A DNA stretch of 64,000 nt from Progne subis subis. Lineage: Eukaryota; Chordata; Aves; Passeriformes; Hirundinidae. Within the stretch, counting starts at the first letter, position 1. Every line of letters starts with the position of its first letter. Location: NCBI GenBank assembly GCA_022316685.1, contig JAKJHU010000067.1, positions 2,614,501-2,678,500 of the forward strand, in the 5' to 3' direction. The notes under the pieces were generated by a model. The model was not told where the DNA came from. It saw only the letters and a program-made list of their open reading frames with translations, and ran no database searches. Shown in pieces: positions 25,100 through 36,400 of this stretch. A program made the position numbers and the translations under genes.

Positions 25100-26400
25100 A
25101 TTTTAAGTTAGTTCTTTATCTTACAGAACAACCTGCCCTCTGTGAGTCCTCACCAGGTTCCTGATGGCAGAAGACCATCATCCAGTCAGCCATCTGGGTG
25201 CTCCTTGCCTTTCCACCAGCAATGATGTGGATTGTCTCTTAATCAAAACAAAACATCTGGGTCACTCACCTTAGTGAAAACATTACAAGATAACTTATGC
25301 AAGTCCATGGTTGATGTAAATGATCCCTTATCAACATGCCTGGTAGGAATTCCTTTAACAGCAAACAACTACCTATGCTCAGATAAGAAACCCAACCTAG
25401 TGAATACCTGGGATGAATGGACCAAGATTTTACCACATGCACCAGAGGAATCCCAGGAATTGGATATATTGGGGTCCTCCCAGGCCACCTACTGTGTCTA
25501 ATTTTGCTATAAAAGACCAAACCAACACTGGACACTTAGTGAGATTGCTAAATTTAAGGTTGGAACTGTCTATAGGAAAAAATGTAACACCTAATAAGAA
25601 CATACACACTCCAACAAATTGATGCAATTAGACCAGCCCCATCTTGTCTTGGTCCTCCTCTCATCCCAAGGTACTACTGCAGGGGGTGTTTCTTATCTGC
25701 GGGAACTGAGTAGGGGTGAGGATCCCCTCACACCTCCAAGGAGGTCCCTGTAGCCTTAGCCAGCTTGCCATCCTCAACCCCAACATAACATTACTGAAGG
25801 ATTGGAAGCAGAATAATTAATGAGCACACAAAAAAATATCATGAAATGAACAATTTGACAAAAATTGTGATAGTCAAGTTAAAAATTGGAGTAAAGGAAA
25901 AAGAGTCACAGTCTCCATTTTTCTACCTTGGGTGGCTGCAGCTAAGGCCCTTGGTGAGCTTTTTCACCTGGGGTGCTGGCTTGTTAAGCAGGCCAATGCA
26001 ATGTCTTCTGCCCTTAATAATCTATTAGTGGATGAAGAGACTACCAGGCATGCAACATTACAAAATAGGGTGGCTATCGATTTTTTACTGCTTGCCCATG
26101 GACATGGCTGCCAAGACTTCGAGGAACTCTGCTGTTTAAACTTCTCATCGCACAGCTAATCAATACACATGAACATCCAGAAGCTAAAAGAGCAAATAAG
26201 GGAGGTGAAGGAAAAAAATAATCCAGATGTGATCACTGAACTTTTCAAACAATGGGAACTGACTAGATGAGCCTTAGCTGTTGTAAAAGGAATTTTAGGG
26301 ATTTTAGTTGTTATCATTGTAGTTTTACTGATGTTTTCTTGCCTAGTTAAATGCCTGCAGAAGTCCATCCAGGAGGTCTTTTTAATAAATAGAGAAAGGG
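25100..26400 (+). pseudogene. Endogenous retrovirus env remnant (surface and transmembrane parts)
   Basis: This was a retroviral envelope glycoprotein gene and is now dead. A surface-subunit-like stretch is readable at 25232-25501 in one frame and continues at 25413-25622 in another. The transmembrane subunit is in a third frame from about 25932. It shows the immunosuppressive-domain-like region followed by a C-x6-CC motif (codons at 26109, 26130 and 26133), typical of alpha/gammaretrovirus-type envelopes that link the two subunits by disulfide. In that frame there are stops at 26157 and 26268, and a hydrophobic membrane-span-like stretch follows at 26271-26345. A CTTTATCTTACAG sequence near 25125 could be the old env splice acceptor. 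No gag, pol or 5' LTR is attached. A purine-rich tract (about 26388-26402) precedes the 3' LTR. Confidence 0.85.
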
Positions 26401-26406
26401 GAGTTA

Positions 26407-26990
26407 TGAAGGCCTGTGGACCCCCTGGGGGACTTCCTGGGTCAATGCCTTGGAAGAATGTCCCCTAGACCTTAACCTCACCTGTGGACCCCCTGTTTAA
26501 CTGACATGCTATCAGCCAACCCCAGTACCACACTCCTCCTGTTGGCCATTACACCCTGGTTGATCATATATGGTCAGGTTTCTAGTAGTTTCTTTGTTCC
26601 TTGTAACCCCATTGATTTGTACCCGTCTGTTTACCCTTGTGTTTCCCTATTGGTCATTGTACTCATTTTTCCCACCCACACCTCTCTGGGATTGGTTGCT
26701 ACTGTTGGCACCACGCCCTCCTACCCACATATAAGCCTGGACCCAGAACCATCTGGGTCTTTGCCTGTTGACCCTTTGAGTGTGCAGGTTATGTAAACCC
26801 AATTGGAACTACACACAAAGGCCCTTCCCACTCACCATCATTTGGCAAGCTATCTGTGGTGTGTGTGTATATCATGTGAGTGATTGCTGCATGTCTGCCC
26901 AATGCCTTCTTCATGGAGACGCTTCAGAAACGTTGTGGTGAGTCACTGTTGGCCTGCGCTGCAATAGGATGGGGCACTTTGATACGCCAC
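26407..26990 (+). mobile_element. 3' LTR of the env-bearing ERV (3' edge approximate)
   Basis: It begins with TG immediately after the purine tract AGAGAAAGGGGAGT, as expected for a 3' LTR. A 15-base element, CCTGTGGACCCCCTG, occurs twice in the U3 region (26413-26427 and 26481-26495), like a duplicated enhancer. TATAAG at 26730-26735 is a TATA box candidate. I could not fix the 3' end; AATAAA signals at 27164 and 27179 may be outside it. It resembles none of the other LTRs in the window. Confidence 0.65.
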
Positions 26991-28347
26991 CAAGTTTTGC
27001 CCACCTAAGTTTAAGCAATTATGATGGAGACAAGATCCTGCTTCTGCAGGCATATTTTGTGTGCCTTGATTTTCCCTGAGAATTTGAGGTCCTTACTTTA
27101 AAGGTAATTTCTCCAATCTGTTCAGTGAAAGTGTGTAATTCACCTTGGGTTTTTATGCCCATGAATAAACAGCCCATGAATAAACACTGATTTCACAATG
27201 CCATGTATTTCTTCCAGCTAGATTGGTTCTCAGGGAACTATAAGACAAGAAAACATATTGTACTGATAGCTTTGGGTTCTTTCCACGACAATTGCTTCAG
27301 TGTAGAAATTAATAATGTATATAAAGAACTTCTTGTGACTTTTTTTTTAAACAGAATGTTGATCGAAAGAAGTATTTAAAGTTGGCTGCTTATTTCCTGG
27401 ATAATTTTTTTTTAAGGTACATACTATGAGCTTGATCTGACCTGGTAGACTTTATTACTTATTTCAGAAGCCAATAGTCTAACTGTAGAATAAAGTCTTC
27501 TAGACATATATCTGAAAAATAGCACTGAATTTCTTAAGAGGACTGTGAATTTAAAGGCATCAGCTTCATAGGAGATCTTTTTCCAGTATCAGATCACTTG
27601 TATCATTGTAAAGGCAGCAGAGTGAAATTCCTGCAGATATTCTTTGGTTTTAAAGTACCATTGGAAAATCAATCTGATGTATTTGATGGCACCTCTAATT
27701 CATTGAAGTGATAATATTTTTACAAGCATTTACTTCTGTTTACATAAAGTTACACAATTATTCAGGGTTGTAACAGAGGTAGGGGATTTTGGTGAGATAA
27801 CTCAATGACTCCTGAAGTTAACAGAACTACAAAGTTAACTCTCCAAGATTTACTTTCCCACTAAGCCAACAAACAATATACAGTGATAACCTAACTGCAC
27901 TGGCAAACTAGAAGGAAACACATTTCAGCAGAGATAGAGTAGGAGATGAAAAACACTCAAAGACAACAGAAAAAAAAAAAAAAATCACAAAAACAGACTG
28001 AGGGTTCAGCAGACCTATTGTTGACTTTATTTGTACTGGGTCAATGCCAAAAAGAAACTCAGACTTACAGAGACAAAAACAAGAAGTAGCTTCTGTCAGG
28101 AATATCAGCAATTGATCGTGTCAACATGCTTTCTGCAATAAAATTCTGAATATTTTTTCTCCTCCTTTTGGTACTGACCTTCAGCTCTCTCACATGGCCT
28201 TTTTGCAATTTTCACTTGAGCTGCTTTGCAGATGTAATCAGGCTCATCTCCTTACTTCTCCTTAATTCCTTTAACAAAAACACCACCATCATTCAATAAT
28301 CCAGAAGAATTTATCTTGGCTTTTTGATTTTCTTATAGGCAATAAAA
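26991..28347. other. AT-rich unique sequence
   Basis: Includes a perfect 15-base tandem duplication at 27157-27186, listed separately, and a short A run near 27970. No gene recognised. Confidence 0.5.
27157..27186 (+). repeat. Tandem duplication of a poly(A)-signal unit
   Basis: GCCCATGAATAAACA occurs twice back to back, so two AATAAA hexamers lie 15 bases apart. This may be the end of a retroviral transcript from the upstream LTR, or chance. Confidence 0.8.
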
Positions 28348-28353
28348 ACTAAG

Positions 28354-28968
28354 TGTGGTGGTGCAGAACTGTTTTATTAGGTTTTTGTAAGAAGTTTATG
28401 TTATGGTTCATTTCACTGTATCCCCAATGTTGTAACCCTTTTTTTGTTTTCTGTATAACAAGGTGTTTTGTGTCAGTCCTCCCACCCTCCTCTCTCTGGG
28501 GCAGCCTGTCTATCACTCCAGGGGTCCCTTCCGGATTGCGAAATCTCAGGGAAAGGGCTTTAGGTGATAGGTCCCCTGGGGGGAATTCCTTTAGCTCTGG
28601 ATTTTAGTGGTCCAGGGCTTGGGGGTGGCCACACCTTGTTACCCCCTGGATCCCCTGATTTGTTGTCTTGTTGTAACCTCCCTGGAACCCCTCCCCCGCT
28701 TACAAGGTGGAGGAGGGGGATTCAAGGTCTCTCAGCTCAGAGCTCTCTGCTCTTCAGCTAATAAACATCTTTTAACCTGCTAAGCTGAGAGCCAGCCTTT
28801 TCTCTTCTGCTGCCGTTGCTGTTACAACACTATTGGTCCATCTGCCGAGAAGCCGACCAGCAGGTAAATAGCCCGCATGCCCATTCGAACTGGAAACATC
28901 TGTGGCTGTGTTGACCAGAGCTAGCCAGAGGTCAGCTCCCGCCCGGAGCAGGGACGGAACCAGACACA
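28354..28968 (+). mobile_element. Solo LTR, family A copy 1 (ERVK-type, 615 bp)
   Basis: TGTGGTGGTG...CCAGACACA is bounded by a perfect 6-bp target duplication, ACTAAG, at 28348-28353 and 28969-28974. A 6-bp duplication is usual for class II (ERVK/alpharetrovirus-like) integration. AATAAA lies at 28760-28765. The TATA position seen in the sister copy reads TTACAAG here, so the promoter has decayed. No internal retroviral sequence remains, so it is a recombination-derived solo LTR. Sister copies are at 40056-40746 (minus) and 62221-62927 (plus). Confidence 0.93.
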
Positions 28969-28974
28969 ACTAAG

Positions 28975-29458
28975 CAACCACATCCACATACATTCAGTGG
29001 GAATTGAGAAGGAAAATTAGAGTGCTACCACAACTCTAACAAACTACTAATATACTTGCTCTGTTGCATAATATGTCTCTTTCGCTGACATACTGCTTAT
29101 TTTTTCTATTCAGTTTGGATTTAGGGTATCATCTTTATTTCCATGTACCTTATATCCAAAAAGGGAAGGAGGAGGTGAAGAATAATAGCATATAATTCAT
29201 GACTATAGGTTGATTTGAAAAATGAAGATGATGATCATGATGAAAAAGATAGAGCAAATATTTACGATGACTAAAGGTGAATGTGAATGGATGTGACAAA
29301 AGTCCTAGACTTGTGTAATGCAAAGACTCCAAAAGAATTTACTTCAGGCAGAAAAGCAATATGGGTACTGCACTCAATATAAAAGAAAATTTAAAAAAAA
29401 ATGGGATCAATTTGTTCAGTTATCACCTTCCATGAAATGTGTGTTTAAAATGTAAACG
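28975..29458. other. AT-rich unique sequence between two LTRs
   Basis: Nothing recognised. Confidence 0.5.
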
Positions 29459-30118
29459 TGTCCTAGGGTGACTTTATGATGCTTGTATCCCCAGTCGTCT
29501 GTTCTGTTTGTGCTGTATATTGAGTTCTGTGCCTTTAAGACTGGTTCTAAGAGCAAGGAGAAGCGCGGAGTTTGTTTTGAGAAAACTGCCTGACTCCTCC
29601 ACATTCTTCTGCGGACGGTGTTCGGCGGAGGCTTGGAGAGACTGCAGGACAGAGATCTTTTTTGCTTTTAGTTAGTTTCAGCTAGCTAAGGGCAGAGAAG
29701 TTCCCTGGACTGTTTTTTTCCTTTTTTTTTTTTTTGGAACTGTTTAAACCTGCTCTGGACTGAAAACCCAGGGGAGCACTGGGGGCTGCACCTGCAGCCC
29801 ACCGGGGCCTGGAGCTCGGCATTTTCCAGCAGCGCTGGAGGGACTGGGACTGAGGAGAGACTGAGAGAGAGCCGAGCTACACCCACGGCAAGGACTTTCT
29901 CAATTTGCCATCTCACTTCAGAAGGAGAGGTTTTATTGTTTCATATTATTCATTCTTGGTACTTGAATGCACTTTATTAAGTAAAATAGTTTTTTCCACT
30001 TTTCTCTGAGGAAGTTTTTTATCGGAGCGGTTGTGGGGAGGGGCCAATTGGGTTTGCCAATTGGTCCAGAGGGACCCCATTCAGGGGTTTGCTCCCAAAT
30101 TTGCCCAAAACCTGGACA
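29459..30118 (+). mobile_element. ERV LTR, probably solo, about 660 bp
   Basis: It starts TGTCCTAGGGTGACTTTATG and ends CCCAAAACCTGGACA, with the TG...CA ends and internal GC-rich part of an abundant avian LTR type. The last part is typical: GAGGAAGTTTTTTATC, then AGGGACCCCATTCAGGGG and AAATTTGCCC. I see no perfect target duplication (AAACG before, ACATG after), so the insertion is older or an edge has shifted. An ATG-initiated 59-codon frame begins three bases after its end (30121). Confidence 0.8.
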
Positions 30119-30788
30119 ACATGGATGATGAAAAAAGAAAGTGGAAGAACGCTCAAAGTAAGATTATTCTTTCCTTTCACAGAAGAATGCTATGCTCAGA
30201 AATGCTGACAAAAGTCATTAGATATAGCAGGGGTTTCAGAAAATACAGGTCAGGAAAAATGTATGCATACGATGTTGATTTTTTAAACAGTGCATAGGAT
30301 TTTTATGACAGAAATATCATAAAAGAAATGCTTACCTCAAAAACAGACTCTGTCATAACAACTGAAGTAATTTTGAACATTGGCATTGATGCTTATGTCT
30401 GAAATACTAAGAATGGCATGAAGACCATAAAATCATTGATGACTCAGTCTAGTATGATTCTGCCTAGTAACCATTTCTTCTTTTGACCTTAATCCAGAGC
30501 TCAGATAAAGGAAATAAATAAATAAATACAAACTCAACTGCAACCAACAGATAAGAGTATTTACATTCTGATTGGTGATTTCTTCAATGGATTTATGGAA
30601 AGACAGGACAGATCTCCTTAACAGTCAGTGTGCTAAGTGGAATGGGGATGTGTCACCACATCTCACTTACCTATGCTCTCCAAAATTCTCATAACAAAGC
30701 TTCTTAAGTCAAAAGGCTGGAATGCTTTCAAAAATTCAGAAGGGTTCACCATCTTGAACAAACACAATTTTTTAGCTGATAGTAATGA
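30119..30788 (+). other. Unique sequence with a short frame after the LTR
   Basis: A frame from ATG 30121 to 30297 encodes a basic 59-residue peptide of unknown type. Within it, 30183-30248 is bounded by a strong acceptor (TTTCCTTTCACAG) and a GTCAGG donor, is open in phase 2 to 2, and could be a 66-base exon compatible with the model further downstream. The evidence is weak. Confidence 0.3.
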
Positions 30789-31050
30789 CTATCACAGAGT
30801 CTTTGAAACCGGGAGGGACCTCTGGGCTTGGTTTATTCCAAGCGACCTGCTCAAAGCAAAGTTGTCTACAACAGGTTGATCAAGGCCATGTACAATTGGA
30901 CTTTGAATGTCACCAAGGATAGAAACTTTGAAACATCTCTGTGTAAGCTGTAAACACTCACAGTAAAAGCATGTTTTCTAATGTGAAAGTAGAATTTCCT
31001 GTGTTTCAACTTGCACCCCTTCCTTCTTGATCTGTTGCTGAATGCTGCAG
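30789..31050 (-). mobile_element. CR1 LINE 3' end fragment
   Basis: Read on the plus strand it opens with the reversed CR1 tail (ATCACAGAGTCTTTGAAACC, GGAGGGACCTCTGG) and continues through the reversed end of ORF2 (GACCTGCTCAAAGCAAAG, CTCACAGTAAAAGCATG). It is 5'-truncated and well diverged. An LTR was later inserted just beyond its 5' side. Confidence 0.85.
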
Positions 31051-31108
31051 ATATGACACGAGGTAGCAGCATGGCTTTAAAGCTGCTGACTTTTATAGAA
31101 CCACACAG

Positions 31109-31833
31109 TGTTGGAGTCCAGGGCATTCCTTTGGTTGCACTGGAGGGGTCAGAGACCTGGGCAGGAGGGTCTGGGACCACAGCCCAGAGCTCAGAGAGAC
31201 ACTGGCTTTGATCTCAGTCCATGGGAGAGGCTTCTTGCACTGCAGGAAGCATTGCAGGCCACAAGAGTGTGAAAGATTGTAGTTTAGTATATCACAAGGT
31301 GAGAAAAACAGTGGTTTTGGATTTCTTGTATTGAAGTGAATGGGGACAAGATGGAGAATTTGGGGCGTTGTCTCCTTCTTCTTTCTTCTTCCCTCACTCC
31401 ATTTCTGCAGTGATGTTGGCACAAAGTAGTTTGTGAGGATTGGATCAAAGAGAAGATGACCTTTTTAGTAATAGTGATAGACATTGGTAATAAATAGTAA
31501 ATATCGAATACGTAGCAATTAGTATAAAAGATAAGGACAGCCCTGGGACGGGGGGAGTCACCAGATGTCCGAGCCGCGGCAAACATCTTGCAGGACACTG
31601 AGAAAATTGTAAGATAAGAACTAATAAACACAAAGCATGTAACCTCGAAGACTCCGTCTTTTCCTGCGTTTGGCTCAGGGCTTTGCAGAGGGCAAAAAAG
31701 ACTCTAAAACCATCTGAATGCGGGGAATTTAAGCTCCAGCAAGCAGCCCCACAACAACTGCTGAAACAGGGCAACAACAACTGCCATCCCTGGGTGCAGA
31801 GAAACAACTGGCACCCCAGATGGGACAGCGACA
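31109..31833 (+). mobile_element. Solo LTR, family B (ERVK-type, 725 bp)
   Basis: It begins TGTTGGAGTCC and ends GATGGGACAGCGACA. The perfect 6-bp direct repeat ACACAG sits at 31103-31108 and 31834-31839. The internal landmarks TGGTAATAAATAGTAAATAT, AAGATAAGGACAGCCCTGG and CTAATAAACACAAAGCATG, the last with a poly(A) signal, are typical of an abundant avian class II LTR. TGGCACCCCAGATGGGAC at 31809 resembles a primer-binding site but lies inside the repeat-bounded unit. Confidence 0.88.
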
Positions 31834-31839
31834 ACACAG

Positions 31840-32154
31840 GACTACTATGGCATTTACTGAATTATAGACTGCTTAAGAGACAACAGTACTTGGTACTCAG
31901 TTTCTCTAGCAAGGAATAGGGTTTTCTGGCTTACGTTACAGTTGAGTTTTCTTACACAGAGAAGCTCCTTTGCAGGGATACTAAACTGGCATATTGCTTC
32001 TGTAAGATGGAAACAATCAGCCTATGCACAGTTCAGAAATCTAACCTCCAATTTCATAAATGCACAAAATCTTTCTTTCTCTTCTCGTAGCATCAAAATA
32101 ACGTTTCCTCGAATACTCATTTGGTAAAAACAAAGATAATTTATTTTTCAGCCT
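31840..32154. other. Unique sequence
   Basis: Nothing recognised between the solo LTR and the old CR1. Confidence 0.45.
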
Positions 32155-33490
32155 GAATTAGGTTGACTAGGGCAGGTTTAGAAATCAGTGCAGACAAATG
32201 AAGAGACAGTGGTATCCATGTCAGCATAGTTTTCACAGCTATTGACAAACTACAGTCCAAGGGACAGGTTTACAATCTGCTCAGAGGCTGGTGTTGCCCC
32301 ACCTTCCCACTGCTGCTACTCTAAACTGTCTGAGGAGCAACACAAGCCATTTGAAAAAGCCAGGGAAGCATGTGTTTGCAAAGTGGTTTGCCACTTCACT
32401 GAGGTGGGTTTTAAACAAGGCTGTTGGGAAAACTGGAAATACCTGAAGAAAAGTGGAGGCCTGAGGGGAAATTGAGAGGCACACAGAGAAAACCACACAG
32501 ATGGAGGCACTGTTGTTACTGCTATGGAACCTTGAGACTCATTGCAAGTGTCTGCACACTGCATGGAAAACAAGCTGGAGAAATTAGAGACTGCCTATGA
32601 ACAGTTCCAGAGCTGTGGTCTCATTAGGATCACAGATATATAATGGGGTATGACTCATGAATGGAGTGGCACAACAGGCAGATTCAGGCCCTTAGCATGA
32701 ATGAGACAGGAAGACAAGCTGGAAAAGCTGGATTTAGTGCAATGGAGGAGCAAACATGCATAGAACTTTACCTTGCAGCAAAGAGCAAGCTGGTCAAGGA
32801 CCAACATGGGTGATGTCAAAGTGACCATCTGCTACAGGCCACCTGATCCACATATCTTCTAAAGCCCCACTAAGCCTTCTTCTAAAAACTAAAAATCAGT
32901 TGAATAGAAGATCTGGACTTCAAACATATCAGGTTTTAGATTCTTCTGGAATCGGATTAGTGGGGGCACATGAAAAAAACGGCCATGTATAAGCTAGAAA
33001 AGCTAGCTCATCTTCAAGGACAACAGTCTTTTCCCATATACAGACAGTCTTGCAATCATGGGAGATAACACATGACAGACCTTAAATGCAAAAATTAAAT
33101 ACACAGAGGGTAGAAGTGGGAAGCAGTGACCTGAGAGAGCTACAGAGAATATTTCTCAAGCATACAGGCTTGGAATGAAAGTCAGAAGTTGAAATTGGAG
33201 TTGGAACTAGAAAAGAAGGCAAAAGGCAACAAGTGAGATTTCTGTAGGTACACATGCAGCAAAAGCTAGACAGACAAAAATGTAATCTCACTTTTCAGTA
33301 GTCAAGGGATCAAGTCATAAATGATGCAGAAAAGACTTAAAGCCACTTCTGTCTCAGTTTTACTGACAAGATCTGCTCAGAGGCTCACCAGGTCCCTAAA
33401 CCTGGCAACAGTCTGTAGGAATTAAACTATTACCCCCAGCAGAGAGAAACTGACTTCGAAATCACACACACCTAATTTTGATACACCAAA
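32155..33490 (+). mobile_element. Old CR1 LINE: ORF1 end to early ORF2 (endonuclease region)
   Basis: A highly diverged sense copy. The stretch around 32550-32640 (TGCATGGAAAACAAGCTGGA, then GTGGTCTCATTAGGATCACA) matches the start of CR1 ORF2. Around 32800-32850, CAACATGGGTGATGTCAAAG followed by TGCTACAGGCCACC is the endonuclease segment. At 33340-33420, TCTCAGTTTTACTGACAAG and CTGCTCAGAGGCTCACCAGG are the linker before the reverse transcriptase. Stops and indels are frequent. The 5' part (32155-32500) is less certain. It is one of the few pieces here that is not a CR1 3' end. Confidence 0.78.
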
Positions 33491-36400
33491 GTCAGTGTGA
33501 AGACATCAAAGCATCTAAATATACTGAGTGAGCTAAATAGGATCATTACAGGACTCTTCTTTATATTCAAAGGCCCATGATTACTGAGAAATGTTCCTGA
33601 TGATTAAAAGAGAGCAAAAATTAAAAAGCCATACACATCCTAAAAAAAACAAGGCAACAAAGCATAGACAAAACTCAGCCACAGAAGGATCATAGTATCA
33701 CATACATGAAATGAGCTTGAGGACAGTATTCAGGATCTTACCTAAAATTTATTAATCTCAGTAAATCTCAGAGTCTGGAAAACTTATATCAAGATCTGAA
33801 TATAAGACATAGAGTCACATCCATTCTGCCACACAAAACCCAGCTCGTCACTTGCCTCAGATCTGAGTTTCCCCAGCTGGGAACCAGATACTTTGTTCAG
33901 TATCAGACCACAGAAAAAAAAATCAACACATGCACAACAAAGATGTTTGAACTCAAGTTTGGATTCAAATCCTAGCAGACATCACATGCAGAGATAATCA
34001 TAACTTTAGACATTTACTTGCTCTTCACTGAAAGAGTCTCCATCTCTTCTGATAATATGCCATTACTGGGATATGTGCCACAGATATGCTTAACCTTCAT
34101 TGGTTGAATCTTACAGAGACAGAGTTAATGCTTGTCTAGATAAATTCCACATCAAATTTTCTTCCTCTGACAGCTCTTTGTACTCCATGAAGAGTCCTAA
34201 TAAAATGTTAATCCTCTGCATATTCTTAGTGCTCACAGATTTTGAACTGTAGCATGAAAATCATATGACAGACGTATTTCACCATGTACAAGACATTCCT
34301 CCTTTACATAGCTTTCAGTCTAGTTGGCAGCTTATTCCCTTCATGCCTAGGTTTTGCATTGCTCCTTGGCTGCCTGAATTCCTGATTTTAGACCAGTAGG
34401 TTGGCTTACTTATATGGGTTAATTAATTAAAAAAAAACCCAAAAAAACCTGTGTAATATGCAATCCCAATGATTTTCTTCCACCAATAACACAAAGAAAA
34501 GTTACACACAGTAACTAAATCTTAAAAGTCTGTTATTTCCTAAAAGCTACAAAAGCGTTACTTATGTATGTAAGTAAAATTTGACATATTTGCTAACACT
34601 TCATTAAGAAAGAAATACTACCTTGATTTAGCCATCCAAATCTTATCTTACAATTATTTTTATGAATCTTTTTTTTATTTATGTTGTTTAACTTAAGGTT
34701 ACCATCTGCTCTACTTCCTTGACTAAAATGAGGTTTATCATTCCTTCCCAGTGGAAAAAATAATTTGCTGCATTGTATGCAGTTTCCTTAAGCATCAGGA
34801 AAATTTGATTCCTTGTGTTCACATGTAAAAGTTTCCTGAGAAAATGTTTAGACTTTTCTTCAGTTCTAAGCACAATACTACAGATTCATCAGATTCCCTT
34901 TGAGATCTAAACATGTTTCATACAGTTTGTTTAAGCCTTTTCATACTTAATTTCTGAAATACAATGGGGACAGGTGCTTTAAAAGTCATGAATCATCTAT
35001 CAAAATCCTTAAAAGTTCATGTCTGTATCCTGAAGGGAGTAATGGTATGCCTTATCTCAACTTCAGAACAAGTAATAACACCATCACAACAACTCACTTT
35101 CTCTTTTTCATCTGTTACAAGTCATGAAAATGAGGGCATGCAAGTAATTTGGTGGTGTAATACATAAAACAGGAGAATGATATTTCAGTGACCTCTGCCT
35201 CCAGTGATGGCTTTGTCAAGAAATAATGGATTCAGGAACCTATTTTATTAAATAATTCCTTATGCCAGTCTACTGCAGAAACACTAAACCATCTTTCTTG
35301 CATTATTTGTGGTATGAAGGGCTGTATTTTTTCTTAAGCAGTTGAATCAGTCTTCAGGCCTGCCAACTCAAAGCTGCATTTCATAGTCAAGCTCAGATTA
35401 ACATGTACGAGGAGAAAACATTTTAAAGAATTATTAATAAATTAGTGCGACAGCTTTAAAATATTGTTCTCTTTTCCTTTCTTCCCTTAAGAAAGAAAAA
35501 ACTATTCTCTCCAATACTTAGGAAACAAAAATATATTATATGTGTAATACAATCATAGCTAATAAGAGTTTTTAAATTATGGAACAACTCTTTACAAAAT
35601 AAGGTATTACCAAAAAATTAGTCCATGGCATTGGCTTTGCACAGAAAATTTCTACATGCTTTGGTTAGAAGAGAGTTGCCTTCCTCCAAGAGTGAGACCC
35701 TGACCCTGGGAGCACTGTATGTGACTACTACTGCTACTTAATCCCCTTATTTCCATCGTCATTTGTAGGCTATCTAGACTTCAGGTAAAGGTACAAGGAC
35801 GAAACTTTGTTTTCTCCTGTCCTAGATCAAGCATTTGAAGAAAAATAAAAAAAACCCTATCACATATTGAAATGTACTGTTTATTCGACATGGAATCCTC
35901 ACCCATCCTCTTGCAGAGATCCTGTGGAGACAGAGCAGCGCAACACAAAAATCCGTGCAAGATTAGTGAGTTGAAGCAACTTTGTTTTTAAACCTCACTC
36001 CTGTCATATATTTTGGATAGAGAGGACATAGACTTCTGGTAAACAGAGCTATTTCTTTGATTTGCCATGTGGTGTATCATGGCAATCAGTTTCTGTGTCA
36101 AACTAGATGCTGCATCTTCACCACTCTGTCAAGGTTTGAAGACAAGAGATGTTAGCTCTCTGGCTGCTTCTGGAAGACACGCTACTCCCAGGGAATTTCC
36201 ACTGAACTTATTGCAAGGCTTCACTTCAGGCTCTACTAAGGAGCATGATGTGAAACATAAAGTATGGAAATGAGAATTTGATTTTTAACATATAATCACA
36301 GTTTTAATAGATGATTTCACCTGAGGCATATAATGAAAAGCATTTTGATTGTAACAAATTTGCTTGTAGTCCATTCAGAAACCATGAACTGTGTTGCTTA

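Noticed and set aside
31809..31826. Retroviral primer-binding site TGGCACCCCAGATGGGAC as proof of a 5' LTR with leader
   Set aside because: The perfect ACACAG duplication encloses it, so it belongs to the LTR unit, and no gag leader follows.
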